Source: Nanobdellota archaeon (GTDB lineage: Archaea > Nanobdellota > Nanobdellia > SCGC-AAA011-G17 > GW2011-AR17). From it: a DNA stretch of 5,196 bases. Shown here piece by piece: positions 1 through 5,196 of this stretch; positions within the stretch are counted from its first letter, which is position 1; the number at the start of each line of letters is the position of its first letter. Both the position numbers and the translations under genes were made by a program. Below the pieces are notes generated by a model. It did no database searches, was not told the DNA's origin, and saw nothing but the letters and a program-made list of their open reading frames with translations. The stretch lies in NCBI GenBank assembly GCA_016784245.1, contig JADHVA010000052.1, positions 1 through 5,196 of the forward strand. The letters run 5' to 3'.

Positions 1-173
1 AGATTGGGATTATTTTGTTTACCTTTGGAATGTTAGTAGGATTGTATGTAGTTTATCATATTTTACAATATGGTGGAACGGGTGGGACTCCTAGAGTTGT
101 TTTATCAGCTTTATTGATCTTGACAGGTGTACAAGTAGTACTTTTTGGATTTATGGCAGATATGAAAAAATGA
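1..173 (+). CDS. C-terminal end of a membrane-anchored family-2 glycosyltransferase (partial)
   Basis: The reading frame is open from the left edge (first full codon at base 3) to a TGA at 171-173, giving 56 visible residues. They form two hydrophobic segments: residues 3-21, then, after a Gly-rich loop (GGTGGTP, 24-30), residues 32-51, ending in FMADMKK. A Gly-rich loop followed by a helix of the LILTGVQVVLFG type and a short cytoplasmic tail is how many polyprenyl-phosphate-sugar synthases and GT2 enzymes (DPM1/GtrB-like) end. Such enzymes load a sugar onto a lipid carrier at the inner membrane face, which would fit the GT-C enzyme further right. The catalytic domain lies outside the window, so the family call rests only on this tail. 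Another small membrane protein is possible. The stop overlaps the next start (ATGA), so the two genes are probably co-transcribed and translationally coupled. Confidence 0.6.
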   Translation, partial: IGIILFTFGMLVGLYVVYHILQYGGTGGTPRVVLSALLILTGVQVVLFGFMADMKK

Positions 174-850
174 GTAGCGAAGATTTTTATGGGAAAACAT
201 ATGGGAAAGATTTTGATAAAAGTCTTTATGATCTTCCTGAGATAAAATTTAGAAGAAAAAAAGTTGTTCGAATGGTTGGTAAGAATAAAACTGTTTTAGA
301 TTTAGGTTGTTCTTTAGGTAATATTTCAAAAGGTTTGTTAGCTAATAAGAATGAAGTTTATGGGATTGATGTTGCTAAAGAGTCTGTAGATTTTTGTAAT
401 AAATTAGGAGTTAAGGCAAAAGTTCATAATGTAGAAGAGGGAAAGATGCCTTTCAAAGATGATTTTTTTGATGTTGTTGTTTTTAGTGAAGTGGTTGAGC
501 ATTTGTTTAATACAGATCATGCTATTAGAGAAATTTATAGAGTTCTAAAGAAAGGTGGATATTTAATTATTACAACTCCGAATATTGCTGCATTGAATAG
601 AAGATTGAAATTGTTCTTAGGTGTGAATCCAGGAATTGATTTAGGAATTGAGTCAAGTGGAAATGAAAGAGCTATTGGGCATATTAGATATTTTACTTTT
701 GATAGTTTGAAAAAATTGTTGAAAAGAAATGGTTTGAAAGTTGTGCATATGTCAAGTGATGTGATTATGTTGAATAGATTGAGAATGTATAGAATGGCTA
801 AGATTTTTCCAAGGTTTGGGTATACTATTTATTTGAAAGCTAGGAAATAA
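170..850 (+). CDS. Class I SAM-dependent methyltransferase (Methyltransf_11/23 type)
   Basis: This 226-residue protein has the features of a complete class I (Rossmann-fold) methyltransferase. The SAM-binding motif I is VLDLGCSLGNIS (42-53). The acidic end of strand 2 is GID (65-67). MPFKDDFFDVVVFSEVVEH (93-111) matches motif II and its approach, and RVLKKGGYLIITTPN (124-138) matches motif III. The C-terminal HIRYFTFDSLKKLLKRNGLK (171-190) is the helix typical of UbiG/UbiE-like enzymes in sugar and lipid loci. The acceptor cannot be read from sequence; given the neighbours, a sugar or glycolipid is likely, for example O-methylation that caps a glycan (inference). The start at 170 overlaps the upstream stop by ATGA and has no clear Shine-Dalgarno site, which fits translational coupling. 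The gene converges on the minus-strand glycosyltransferase and overlaps its end by 11 bp. Confidence 0.88.
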   Translation: MSSEDFYGKTYGKDFDKSLYDLPEIKFRRKKVVRMVGKNKTVLDLGCSLGNISKGLLANKNEVYGIDVAKESVDFCNKLGVKAKVHNVEEGKMPFKDDFFDVVVFSEVVEHLFNTDHAIREIYRVLKKGGYLIITTPNIAALNRRLKLFLGVNPGIDLGIESSGNERAIGHIRYFTFDSLKKLLKRNGLKVVHMSSDVIMLNRLRMYRMAKIFPRFGYTIYLKARK

Positions 851-1898
851 TTTTTAAATTTTTATTTACAAAGTTTTCCCAAGTGAATTTTTTAGATTGT
901 TTTATTCCTTTTTTTGAAATTTCTTGAGAATATTTTTTGTCTTTGATTATTTTTATTATTTCTTTTGAAAGTTTTTTGTGGTCTTTCTCGTCGATAGTTA
1001 TTCCTCCTTTGCCAATTACCTCTGGTAAACTAGACTTGTTTGAAGTGATTGTTGGAGTTCCACAAGTCATAGATTCTAAAGGTGGTAAACCGAAGCCTGC
1101 ATAAGAACATAAGTAAATTGAAATGTCTGCAATGTTGTAAAGGTAAGGCATGTCTTGCTCAGGAACATAGTTTGTGAAGATTATGTTTTTTTGTAAGTTT
1201 AGTTTTTTGATATATCTATTTAGTTTTTTTCTCATTTCAGGAAAGTTAGATTTTCCAACTTTTATTAATTTTAAATTTGGAATTTCTCTTTGTGCAAGTT
1301 TTAATGCTTTTAATAAAGTTAGAATGTTCATTCTAGGTTCTTCATTTCCAACATAAATTAAATATTTGTTTTTATTAGAAAGATTGTATTTTTTTTTTAT
1401 TTCTTTTAGATCTTTTATTGGTTTGTAAATATTATGGTCAACACCAATGTGAGCAACTGTGATTTTACCTTTTGGATATTTTAAATGTTTTACAATTTCA
1501 TCTTTTGTGAATTGAGAGATGGCAATAATGTGATCAGCTTTGCACATTCCTCTATAAGCAAACTTTGCTTTTAATTTTTGAAACTTTGTTCCATATGGTA
1601 GTACTAAAGGAATTATGTCATAACAAAGAACAATAGTTTTTTTGAATTTGAAGAAATTTAGTATATGTGCATCAGCCTGAGATAAAATGTAGGATGTAGA
1701 GTTTTTCCTTCTTCTTATGATTACAGATAATGGTGCATAGGTTAAGAAATCAAAGAAATTTAGTATTCTATTCTTTGGTTTGTAAGAAATTATTTTTTTG
1801 TTTATTTCTTTAGGAAGACCTTTTAGAAGTTCTAATTTACATCTATTCATACCAAATATCTCTTTTGTATGTCTGCCAAAGTATAAGTCTAACTTCAT
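840..1898 (-). CDS. GT4-family (GT-B fold) glycosyltransferase
   Basis: From the ATG at 1898 this is a 352-residue, usual-length cytoplasmic or peripheral GT4 glycosyltransferase that would transfer a nucleotide-activated sugar to a growing glycan. Visible marks, numbered from that ATG: YDIIPLVLP (93-101); ADHIIAISQFTKDEI (121-135), the loop entering the second half of the N-domain; HIGVDHNIYKP (150-160); YVGNEEPRMN (182-191), the donor-domain start, usually xPRKN; and GFGLPPLE (268-275) followed by CGTPTITS and SSLPEV, the nucleotide-sugar site. The first Glu of the usual EX7E pair is Ala267, while Glu275 is kept. A TTG at 1955 would add 19 residues. I prefer the ATG because MKLDLYFGRH is a normal beta-strand start for the family and a TATA box lies about 27 bp upstream. 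Donor and acceptor are unknown. The gene runs against its glycan-gene neighbours and contains an A10 tract (1389-1398). Confidence 0.87.
   Translation of the reverse strand: MKLDLYFGRHTKEIFGMNRCKLELLKGLPKEINKKIISYKPKNRILNFFDFLTYAPLSVIIRRRKNSTSYILSQADAHILNFFKFKKTIVLCYDIIPLVLPYGTKFQKLKAKFAYRGMCKADHIIAISQFTKDEIVKHLKYPKGKITVAHIGVDHNIYKPIKDLKEIKKKYNLSNKNKYLIYVGNEEPRMNILTLLKALKLAQREIPNLKLIKVGKSNFPEMRKKLNRYIKKLNLQKNIIFTNYVPEQDMPYLYNIADISIYLCSYAGFGLPPLESMTCGTPTITSNKSSLPEVIGKGGITIDEKDHKKLSKEIIKIIKDKKYSQEISKKGIKQSKKFTWENFVNKNLKIIS
851..867 (+). terminator. Possible U-rich archaeal terminator after the methyltransferase
   Basis: Directly after the TAA of the methyltransferase gene comes TTTTTAAATTTTTATTT. 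Archaeal polymerase commonly terminates at oligo-U stretches without a hairpin, so this is a plausible stop for the left operon. The run also encodes part of the C-terminus of the convergent gene, and the whole window is T-rich, so the support is weak. Confidence 0.3.
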
Positions 1899-1921
1899 TA
1901 GGTTTTTTGAAAAAGGTTTTG

Positions 1922-1929
1922 TATATAAA
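1922..1929 (-). promoter_or_regulatory. TATA box for the minus-strand glycosyltransferase (leaderless)
   Basis: On the minus strand this reads TTTATATA, the archaeal box A consensus. Its centre is about 27 bp upstream of the ATG at 1898, so the expected transcription start falls on or next to the start codon. The transcript would be leaderless, and indeed no Shine-Dalgarno sequence precedes the ATG. The purine-rich BRE expected just upstream is not obvious (ACTACA). Confidence 0.6.
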
Positions 1930-1965
1930 TGTAGTGGAGTTTGAAAATTTTTCAATAATATGATA

Positions 1966-1979
1966 GAAAGGTTTATATA
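1966..1979 (+). promoter_or_regulatory. BRE + TATA promoter of the toxin-antitoxin operon
   Basis: GAAAGG (1966-1971), a good purine-rich BRE, abuts TTTATATA (1972-1979), a consensus archaeal TATA box. The box centre predicts a transcription start near 2002-2004, so the leader would be only about 10 nt and would just include the ribosome-binding site before the ATG at 2014. A second TATA-like stretch, ATTATATA at 1986-1993, is about 24 bp from the ATG and could serve instead, but it lacks a BRE. Confidence 0.7.
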
Positions 1980-1994
1980 TAACTAATTATATAT
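1975..1994. repeat. Palindrome over the toxin-antitoxin promoter (candidate operator)
   Basis: ATATATAA (1975-1982) and TTATATAT (1987-1994) are perfect 8-bp inverted arms around CTAA. The left arm covers most of the TATA box. Ribbon-helix-helix antitoxins commonly bind palindromes at their own promoter and repress with the toxin as co-repressor, so this is a reasonable operator candidate. Both arms are pure A/T in an A/T-rich region, so chance occurrence is a real possibility. Confidence 0.4.
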
Positions 1995-2002
1995 TGTCTA
2001 TA

Positions 2003-2006
2003 GGAG
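2003..2006 (+). promoter_or_regulatory. Shine-Dalgarno site of the antitoxin gene
   Basis: GGAG, within TAGGAGAT, lies 7 nt before the ATG at 2014. It is the clearest ribosome-binding site in the window and fixes the antitoxin start. Confidence 0.6.
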
Positions 2007-2013
2007 ATATATA

Positions 2014-2241
2014 ATGAGTAAAGTTACTACAATTCAAGTTGAAAAAGAAATTGTTGATTCTTTGAAAAATATCAGAGAATATCCTAGGCAGACCTATAAT
2101 GAATTATTGAGACATATGATTCAAATTTTTATTAAAGTTAAAGAAAAGAATCAATATGATGAGTTTTTACATAAAGTACAACAAGTAAAGATGAAAGAAC
2201 TATGGGATAATGAAGAAGATGAGGCTTGGGAAAATGCTTAA
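2014..2241 (+). CDS. Ribbon-helix-helix-like antitoxin of a MazF-type toxin-antitoxin pair
   Basis: This is a 75-residue protein. Its N-terminus, KVTTIQVEKEIVDSLKNI (3-20), then a short turn at YPRQ and TYNELLRHMIQIF (27-39), matches the strand-helix-turn-helix of a ribbon-helix-helix DNA-binding domain. It resembles the small archaeal VapB-like antitoxins that begin with TTIQV. The tail, KMKELWDNEEDEAWENA (59-75), is acidic with two Trp residues. This is the kind of flexible segment that wraps a MazF-like toxin and blocks its RNA site. Its role is to neutralise the downstream toxin and probably to repress the shared promoter, where a palindrome overlaps the TATA box. It overlaps the toxin gene by 8 bp, so the two are translated in a coupled way. 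The partner family is inferred from the neighbour; the fold is inferred from pattern. Confidence 0.8.
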   Translation: MSKVTTIQVEKEIVDSLKNIREYPRQTYNELLRHMIQIFIKVKEKNQYDEFLHKVQQVKMKELWDNEEDEAWENA

Positions 2242-2545
2242 GTCTGGAGATGTTGTATTAACCAAAGTTCAATTTACTGATACTTTTGAAGTTAAAACTA
2301 GACCAGCTTTAGTATTATTTGAAGAATTTGATAATGTGATTGTTGCTGGAATTACTAGTAATAAAAATATGAAAGGGATTTTATTAACAAAGAAAGAAGG
2401 TGCAGTTAAAGAAAGTGTGATAAAGTTAAATTATATATTTACTGTGTCAAAGATGATGATTGAAAAAAATTTATTTTCTTTATCTGTAAAGAAGAAAAAG
2501 GAAGTTTTTGAGAGTTTTGTAGGAAAATTAAAAGGATTAAAATGA
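2234..2545 (+). CDS. MazF/PemK-like endoribonuclease toxin
   Basis: Counted from the ATG at 2234, this is a 103-residue protein with the layout of the PemK/MazF family. MLKSGDVVL (1-9) is the usual first strand. KTRPALVLFE (21-30) carries the conserved RPALV segment with Arg23 in the catalytic arginine position. IVAGITSN (36-43) holds Thr41/Ser42, where MazF has its active-site Thr. SVIKLNYIFTVSKMMI (61-76) is the later strand plus the dimer region, and a C-terminal helix (about 84-101) closes the fold. Such toxins cut RNA at short sequences when free of antitoxin. I chose this start over the in-frame ATG at 2210 because family members begin with M-x-x-GD and a GAGG sits 9 nt upstream at 2221-2224. 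The key residues look intact, so the toxin is probably active. Its RNA target cannot be told from sequence. Confidence 0.88.
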   Translation: MLKSGDVVLTKVQFTDTFEVKTRPALVLFEEFDNVIVAGITSNKNMKGILLTKKEGAVKESVIKLNYIFTVSKMMIEKNLFSLSVKKKKEVFESFVGKLKGLK

Positions 2546-2554
2546 ATGTAATTA
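2535..2554 (+). repeat. Imperfect direct repeat, copy 1 (end of toxin gene)
   Basis: GATTAAAATGAATGTAATTA covers the toxin stop codon and matches 2625-2644 at 17 of 20 positions, including the first ten bases. The two copies are 90 bp apart and bracket the intergenic promoter region. The sequence is simple, so the match may be coincidental. Confidence 0.3.
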
Positions 2555-2583
2555 GGTTATCCTTGTATTTTAGATGGTTAGTT

Positions 2584-2591
2584 TTTATATA
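2584..2591 (+). promoter_or_regulatory. TATA box for the GT-C / GT4 operon
   Basis: TTTATATA lies in the 99-bp gap between the toxin stop and the next ORF. Its position predicts a transcription start near 2614 and a leader of about 30 nt before the ATG at 2645. There is no strong BRE directly upstream (TTAGTT), and the only ribosome-site candidate in the leader is a weak GGAT. The box probably makes the two right-hand glycosyltransferase genes a separate transcription unit from the toxin-antitoxin pair. Confidence 0.5.
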
Positions 2592-2624
2592 AAGAATATT
2601 CTAGTAGCATAAAGCTTTTAAAAT

Positions 2625-2644
2625 GATTAAAATGGATTTAATTC
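2625..2644 (+). repeat. Imperfect direct repeat, copy 2 (just before the GT-C gene)
   Basis: GATTAAAATGGATTTAATTC ends directly before the ATG at 2645 and matches 2535-2554 at 17 of 20 positions. It holds two out-of-frame ATG triplets' worth of sequence (2632, with another just upstream at 2623) that do not open a credible gene. Confidence 0.3.
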
Positions 2645-4333
2645 ATGGCTTTAGGAAAAGAGCTGAAGAAGCTTATCTTATTATATTTAGCATTTGTTTT
2701 AGGGAAGGTTGTATTAGGACTTTTTATTAGTTCTCCTAGTGCTTTAGGGGATGAATATCTTTATTCAAAAATTGCTAGAAATCTTTTTGAATATGGTTCT
2801 AGTTTGTATCATGGAGATGTTTTAGCTCATAAGTACCTTCCTTTGTATCCTTTACTATTATCTGTAGGATATTTCTTTTCAAATATGGAAGTTGTATATT
2901 TTGTTATGAAAGTAGTTAATGCATTTCTTTCATCAGCAATTATTTTTCCAGTTTATTATTTGGCAAGAGAATTTTTAGAATCTAGGAAAGCTTTTGTTGG
3001 AGCATTTTTAGTTTCAATCTTTGCAGCAAATTTTAATGTTTTTGCTTATCTGATGTCAGAGAATTTATTTTATCCTTTGTTTATGTTGTTTGTATTAGTA
3101 GTTTATTTTGCTTTCAAGACTGATAATAAATGGTTGTTTTTAATCTCTGGAATAATTTTAGCTTTAGCTTATTGGGTTAGAGTTTTAGCTTTGGTTTTGA
3201 TACCTGTAGTTTTTGTTGTTTGGCTTTTTAGGAAAACAAAGTTTGTAAATCTTATTTGGCACTATGGTCTTGCTTTAATTTGTGTGATTCCTATCTTTTT
3301 TAGAAATGTTGGTACTTATGGTGGATCAGCAATGGCAGTAACTGGTGGTTATGGTGGTCCATTAGCTTTTATGGGGAACTTTATGGCGAATCCTTTAGGA
3401 TTTTTTAACTGGATTGCTTTGTACTTTGCTTATGCTTTAATTGCAACAGGATTTATTTTTGGATTTTATTTCTTGTTAGGATTGAAAGTAAAAGATAAAG
3501 ATTTTAGATTGTTGTATATGATTACAGGAATTAGTTTTATCGTCAATATTTTAGTTATTGCTAACCAAGCAAATGGAAGTGATTTGTTGTATAACTCTCC
3601 CTTTTTTCCTTTGTTTTCAAATAGGCCTATAGGTCGATATTTTGATATGACTTTATCTTTAGTTTTATTAGTTGGTTATATTGCTTTTGAAAAGTTTGAG
3701 TTTAAAGAGAAATTTATTAAGTTTGCAATTGGATTAAGTTCATTGATTTTGTTGTTAGGTACACAGTTGACAATTGCAGCTTTATTTCCTTTCAATAATA
3801 TGGCTTTATCTTTGTTAGGAGTATTTGATTTATTTTTAGAGTGGTTATTTTATGGCCAAATATTTATGGAGTTTACTTGGTTGCCATTTATAGTGATTGC
3901 TTGTATTATGTTTATTATACCTTATACACTTTTATTGTTTAGGAAGAATAGAGATTTAGTATTTTATCTAGGAGCTGGATTTATTATTTTGACAACAGTG
4001 GTTAGTTTCTTTTTGATTTCGTTTAATGCAGGTCATTATTGGGGTGATTCTGATCAAGCAGAGTTAGGACATTGGTTTAATGAGAATTTAGAAGGGAATG
4101 TTTTGTTAGATGAAAGATATGAAAGCGATAAGTTGACAAAGTATACTTTGAATGAAGAATTGTTTAATGTGAGGAATGAATGGTCTCTATTTGGTTTTTG
4201 GGTGAATGAAGAGATTCGAGTTGGTAGTCCCTATGATGTAGAAGGTTATGATTATTTAGTTTCAATGGATGAAAATTTAGCTTATGATATTATTAGAAAA
4301 GAAGGAGATTTTGTACTGTATGAGTTAAAATGA
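2645..4333 (+). CDS. Multi-pass GT-C membrane glycosyltransferase (GT39/PMT-like)
   Basis: This is a 562-residue integral membrane protein with roughly 12-14 hydrophobic segments, the first at 8-28, then a dense series from about 65 to 219 and from 253 to 460. Right after the first helix the outer loop carries ALGDEYLYSKIARNLFEYG (33-51). An Asp-Glu pair (36-37) here, followed by an aromatic/Ala-Arg helix, is where GT-C enzymes such as ArnT/PMT place their catalytic acid. NRPIGRYFD (326-334) resembles the GRY segment before a late helix in archaeal members. The last ~100 residues (461-562) are soluble and should face outward, starting with a GHYWGDSDQAELGHWFNEN stretch. These enzymes take sugar from a polyprenyl-phosphate donor and add it to a lipid-linked glycan, protein or lipid outside the membrane. 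The substrate is unknown. The ATG at 2645 is the first in frame after a stop at 2639-2641. The end is ATGA-coupled to the next gene. Confidence 0.78.
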   Translation: MALGKELKKLILLYLAFVLGKVVLGLFISSPSALGDEYLYSKIARNLFEYGSSLYHGDVLAHKYLPLYPLLLSVGYFFSNMEVVYFVMKVVNAFLSSAIIFPVYYLAREFLESRKAFVGAFLVSIFAANFNVFAYLMSENLFYPLFMLFVLVVYFAFKTDNKWLFLISGIILALAYWVRVLALVLIPVVFVVWLFRKTKFVNLIWHYGLALICVIPIFFRNVGTYGGSAMAVTGGYGGPLAFMGNFMANPLGFFNWIALYFAYALIATGFIFGFYFLLGLKVKDKDFRLLYMITGISFIVNILVIANQANGSDLLYNSPFFPLFSNRPIGRYFDMTLSLVLLVGYIAFEKFEFKEKFIKFAIGLSSLILLLGTQLTIAALFPFNNMALSLLGVFDLFLEWLFYGQIFMEFTWLPFIVIACIMFIIPYTLLLFRKNRDLVFYLGAGFIILTTVVSFFLISFNAGHYWGDSDQAELGHWFNENLEGNVLLDERYESDKLTKYTLNEELFNVRNEWSLFGFWVNEEIRVGSPYDVEGYDYLVSMDENLAYDIIRKEGDFVLYELK

Positions 4334-5196
4334 AAAGAGTGTTATTTATTTTGGAAGATTTTTATCCTGTGAAAGGAGCGCCTGCAGTAAGGATTAACTC
4401 TTTTATTAAAGAATTTAAAAATTGTAAAGTTGAAGTCTTAGGTGGATCAAGTGAAAATGTTCATAGGAGAGGATGGCATTTAATTCATAGGCCTTCAGAG
4501 AGAAAGTTGTTTCCCTTTATTTGGTTTTTAATTAAAATGAATATTAAAGCTATTTCTTTGACTTTATTGAAAAGGTATGATGTAGTTATTATTTCAATTC
4601 CCAAGTATGAAGTTTTGTTAAGTTTTCCTATTGTAAATTTATTGTGTAAGAAATCTGTTTTAGATATTAGAGATTCTTTTCAATTTTTGAGATATGATTC
4701 TTATTTTAAGCATTTTTTCCCTAGAGTGTTTGCTGAGAATTTAGGAGGCTTTGTTAAAAATTATTTTGTTAAAGGGTTTTTGAATGTTAGTTTTAAATTA
4801 GCTGATTTAATTACTGTTGCAAATATTGGAATAAAGAATTCTATTTCTGAATTAGATAATGTTTATGTTGTTTCTAATGGTGTGAATGTAGAAATGTTTA
4901 AGCCTAATAAGAAAAAGAAAAAAAAGAAATTACAGTTAATATATATAGGGAATTATTCTGAAAAAGATCGGTTTCATTGGATTTTGAATGTTGTGCCTAG
5001 AATTAATAATGTTACTTTGAATTTAGTTGGAGATGGTAGATGTAAAGGTAGAATTATTAATAAATTAAAAGAAAGGGAAGTTGATTTTGTAGATCATGGG
5101 TTTGTTAAACATGAACATTTGCCTAAGATTTTATCGTCGATGGATTTAGGTTTTATATTTAGAGATGCTGAAATTAATGAATCAATACCTGTGTCT
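4330..5196 (+). CDS. GT4-like glycosyltransferase, N-terminal 289 residues (partial)
   Basis: The frame opens at an ATG that overlaps the preceding TGA (ATGA) and stays open to the right edge, so the gene is cut by the window. It starts with MKRVLFILEDFYPVKGAPAV (1-20), the first beta strand and Gly-containing loop of GT-B enzymes. VLDIRDSFQF (110-119) resembles the VLDxRD motif of WbuB/WcaI-like GT4 enzymes. VVSNGVNVEMFKP (180-192) is the GT4 interdomain signature. LIYIGNYSEKDRFHWIL (203-219) starts the donor domain, and LVGDG (232-236) follows. The window ends within ESIPVS (284-289), just where the Lys/Glu-Tyr donor-binding segment would follow. About 80-110 residues are probably missing. 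It would act at the cytoplasmic face on the same glycan as the GT-C enzyme. A Lys-rich stretch (194-200) is encoded by an A-rich tract with an A8 run at 4918-4925. Confidence 0.82.
   Translation, partial: MKRVLFILEDFYPVKGAPAVRINSFIKEFKNCKVEVLGGSSENVHRRGWHLIHRPSERKLFPFIWFLIKMNIKAISLTLLKRYDVVIISIPKYEVLLSFPIVNLLCKKSVLDIRDSFQFLRYDSYFKHFFPRVFAENLGGFVKNYFVKGFLNVSFKLADLITVANIGIKNSISELDNVYVVSNGVNVEMFKPNKKKKKKKLQLIYIGNYSEKDRFHWILNVVPRINNVTLNLVGDGRCKGRIINKLKEREVDFVDHGFVKHEHLPKILSSMDLGFIFRDAEINESIPVS

Noticed and set aside
1174..1356. Open frame of 60 codons on the + strand
   Set aside because: It lies wholly antisense within the well-supported GT4 gene, has no promoter or ribosome site, and its Phe/Leu-rich translation is what the complement of a Lys-rich gene gives.
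1899..1955. N-terminal extension of the minus-strand glycosyltransferase from TTG 1955
   Set aside because: The TATA box for the gene lies inside it, the start codon is rare, and the added residues do not resemble the family. A minus-strand TATA-like stretch about 24 bp upstream of the TTG keeps it possible but less likely.
2623..2700. ATG codons at 2623 and 2632 as an alternative start upstream of the GT-C gene
   Set aside because: Both are out of frame with the GT-C gene, and the frame they open does not give a recognisable protein and is closed within a short distance.
4911..4929. Poly-A/Lys tract as a frameshift in the right-hand GT4 gene
   Set aside because: The GT4 signature before it (NGVNVEMFKP) and the donor-domain motifs after it (LIYIGNYS, LVGDG) are in the same frame, so the gene is intact through the tract.
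1..5196. CRISPR array, tRNA, rRNA, insertion sequence or transposase
   Set aside because: I saw no regularly spaced repeats, no GTTCRANYC-type tRNA T-loop in a cloverleaf context, no rRNA segments, and no transposase or terminal inverted repeats. AT-rich simple repeats are common but unstructured.

Overview
The window is very AT-rich and gene-dense, and it looks archaeal. The promoters I can see are archaeal TATA boxes (TTTATATA) at typical distances from start codons, with no bacterial -35/-10 pairs. Genes overlap by ATGA junctions, arginine codons are mostly AGA/AGG, and the small toxin-antitoxin pair is of a type common in archaea. The compact AT-rich layout and the style of the membrane glycosyltransferase suggest a DPANN-type archaeon (Woesearchaeota/Pacearchaeota-like). 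That placement is inference; no rRNA or marker gene is present.

Layout. (1) At the left edge is the C-terminal tail of a membrane-anchored family-2 glycosyltransferase. It joins by ATGA overlap to a SAM-dependent methyltransferase (170-850). (2) On the opposite strand, convergent and overlapping the methyltransferase by 11 bp, is a GT4-type glycosyltransferase. It is best started at the ATG at 1898, with its own TATA box at 1922-1929. (3) A divergent promoter region follows, then a two-gene type II toxin-antitoxin module: a ribbon-helix-helix antitoxin (2014-2241) and a MazF/PemK-like toxin (2234-2545) that overlap by 8 bp. (4) A 99-bp gap holds another TATA box. (5) A second + strand operon begins with a multi-pass GT-C membrane glycosyltransferase (2645-4333). 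It is ATGA-coupled to a second GT4-like glycosyltransferase (from 4330) that runs off the right edge.

Taken together this is part of a surface glycan or glycolipid/glycoprotein assembly locus. Cytoplasmic GT4 enzymes and a lipid-linked-sugar GT2 would build the glycan. The GT-C enzyme would add sugars on the outer face from a polyprenyl-phosphate donor, and the methyltransferase may modify or cap a sugar. A toxin-antitoxin cassette sits in the middle. I find no CRISPR array, tRNA, rRNA, insertion sequence or clearly undescribed system. The most useful observations are the start-site corrections supported by promoter spacing, a missing first glutamate in the EX7E motif of the minus-strand GT4 enzyme, and a perfect palindrome over the toxin-antitoxin promoter.
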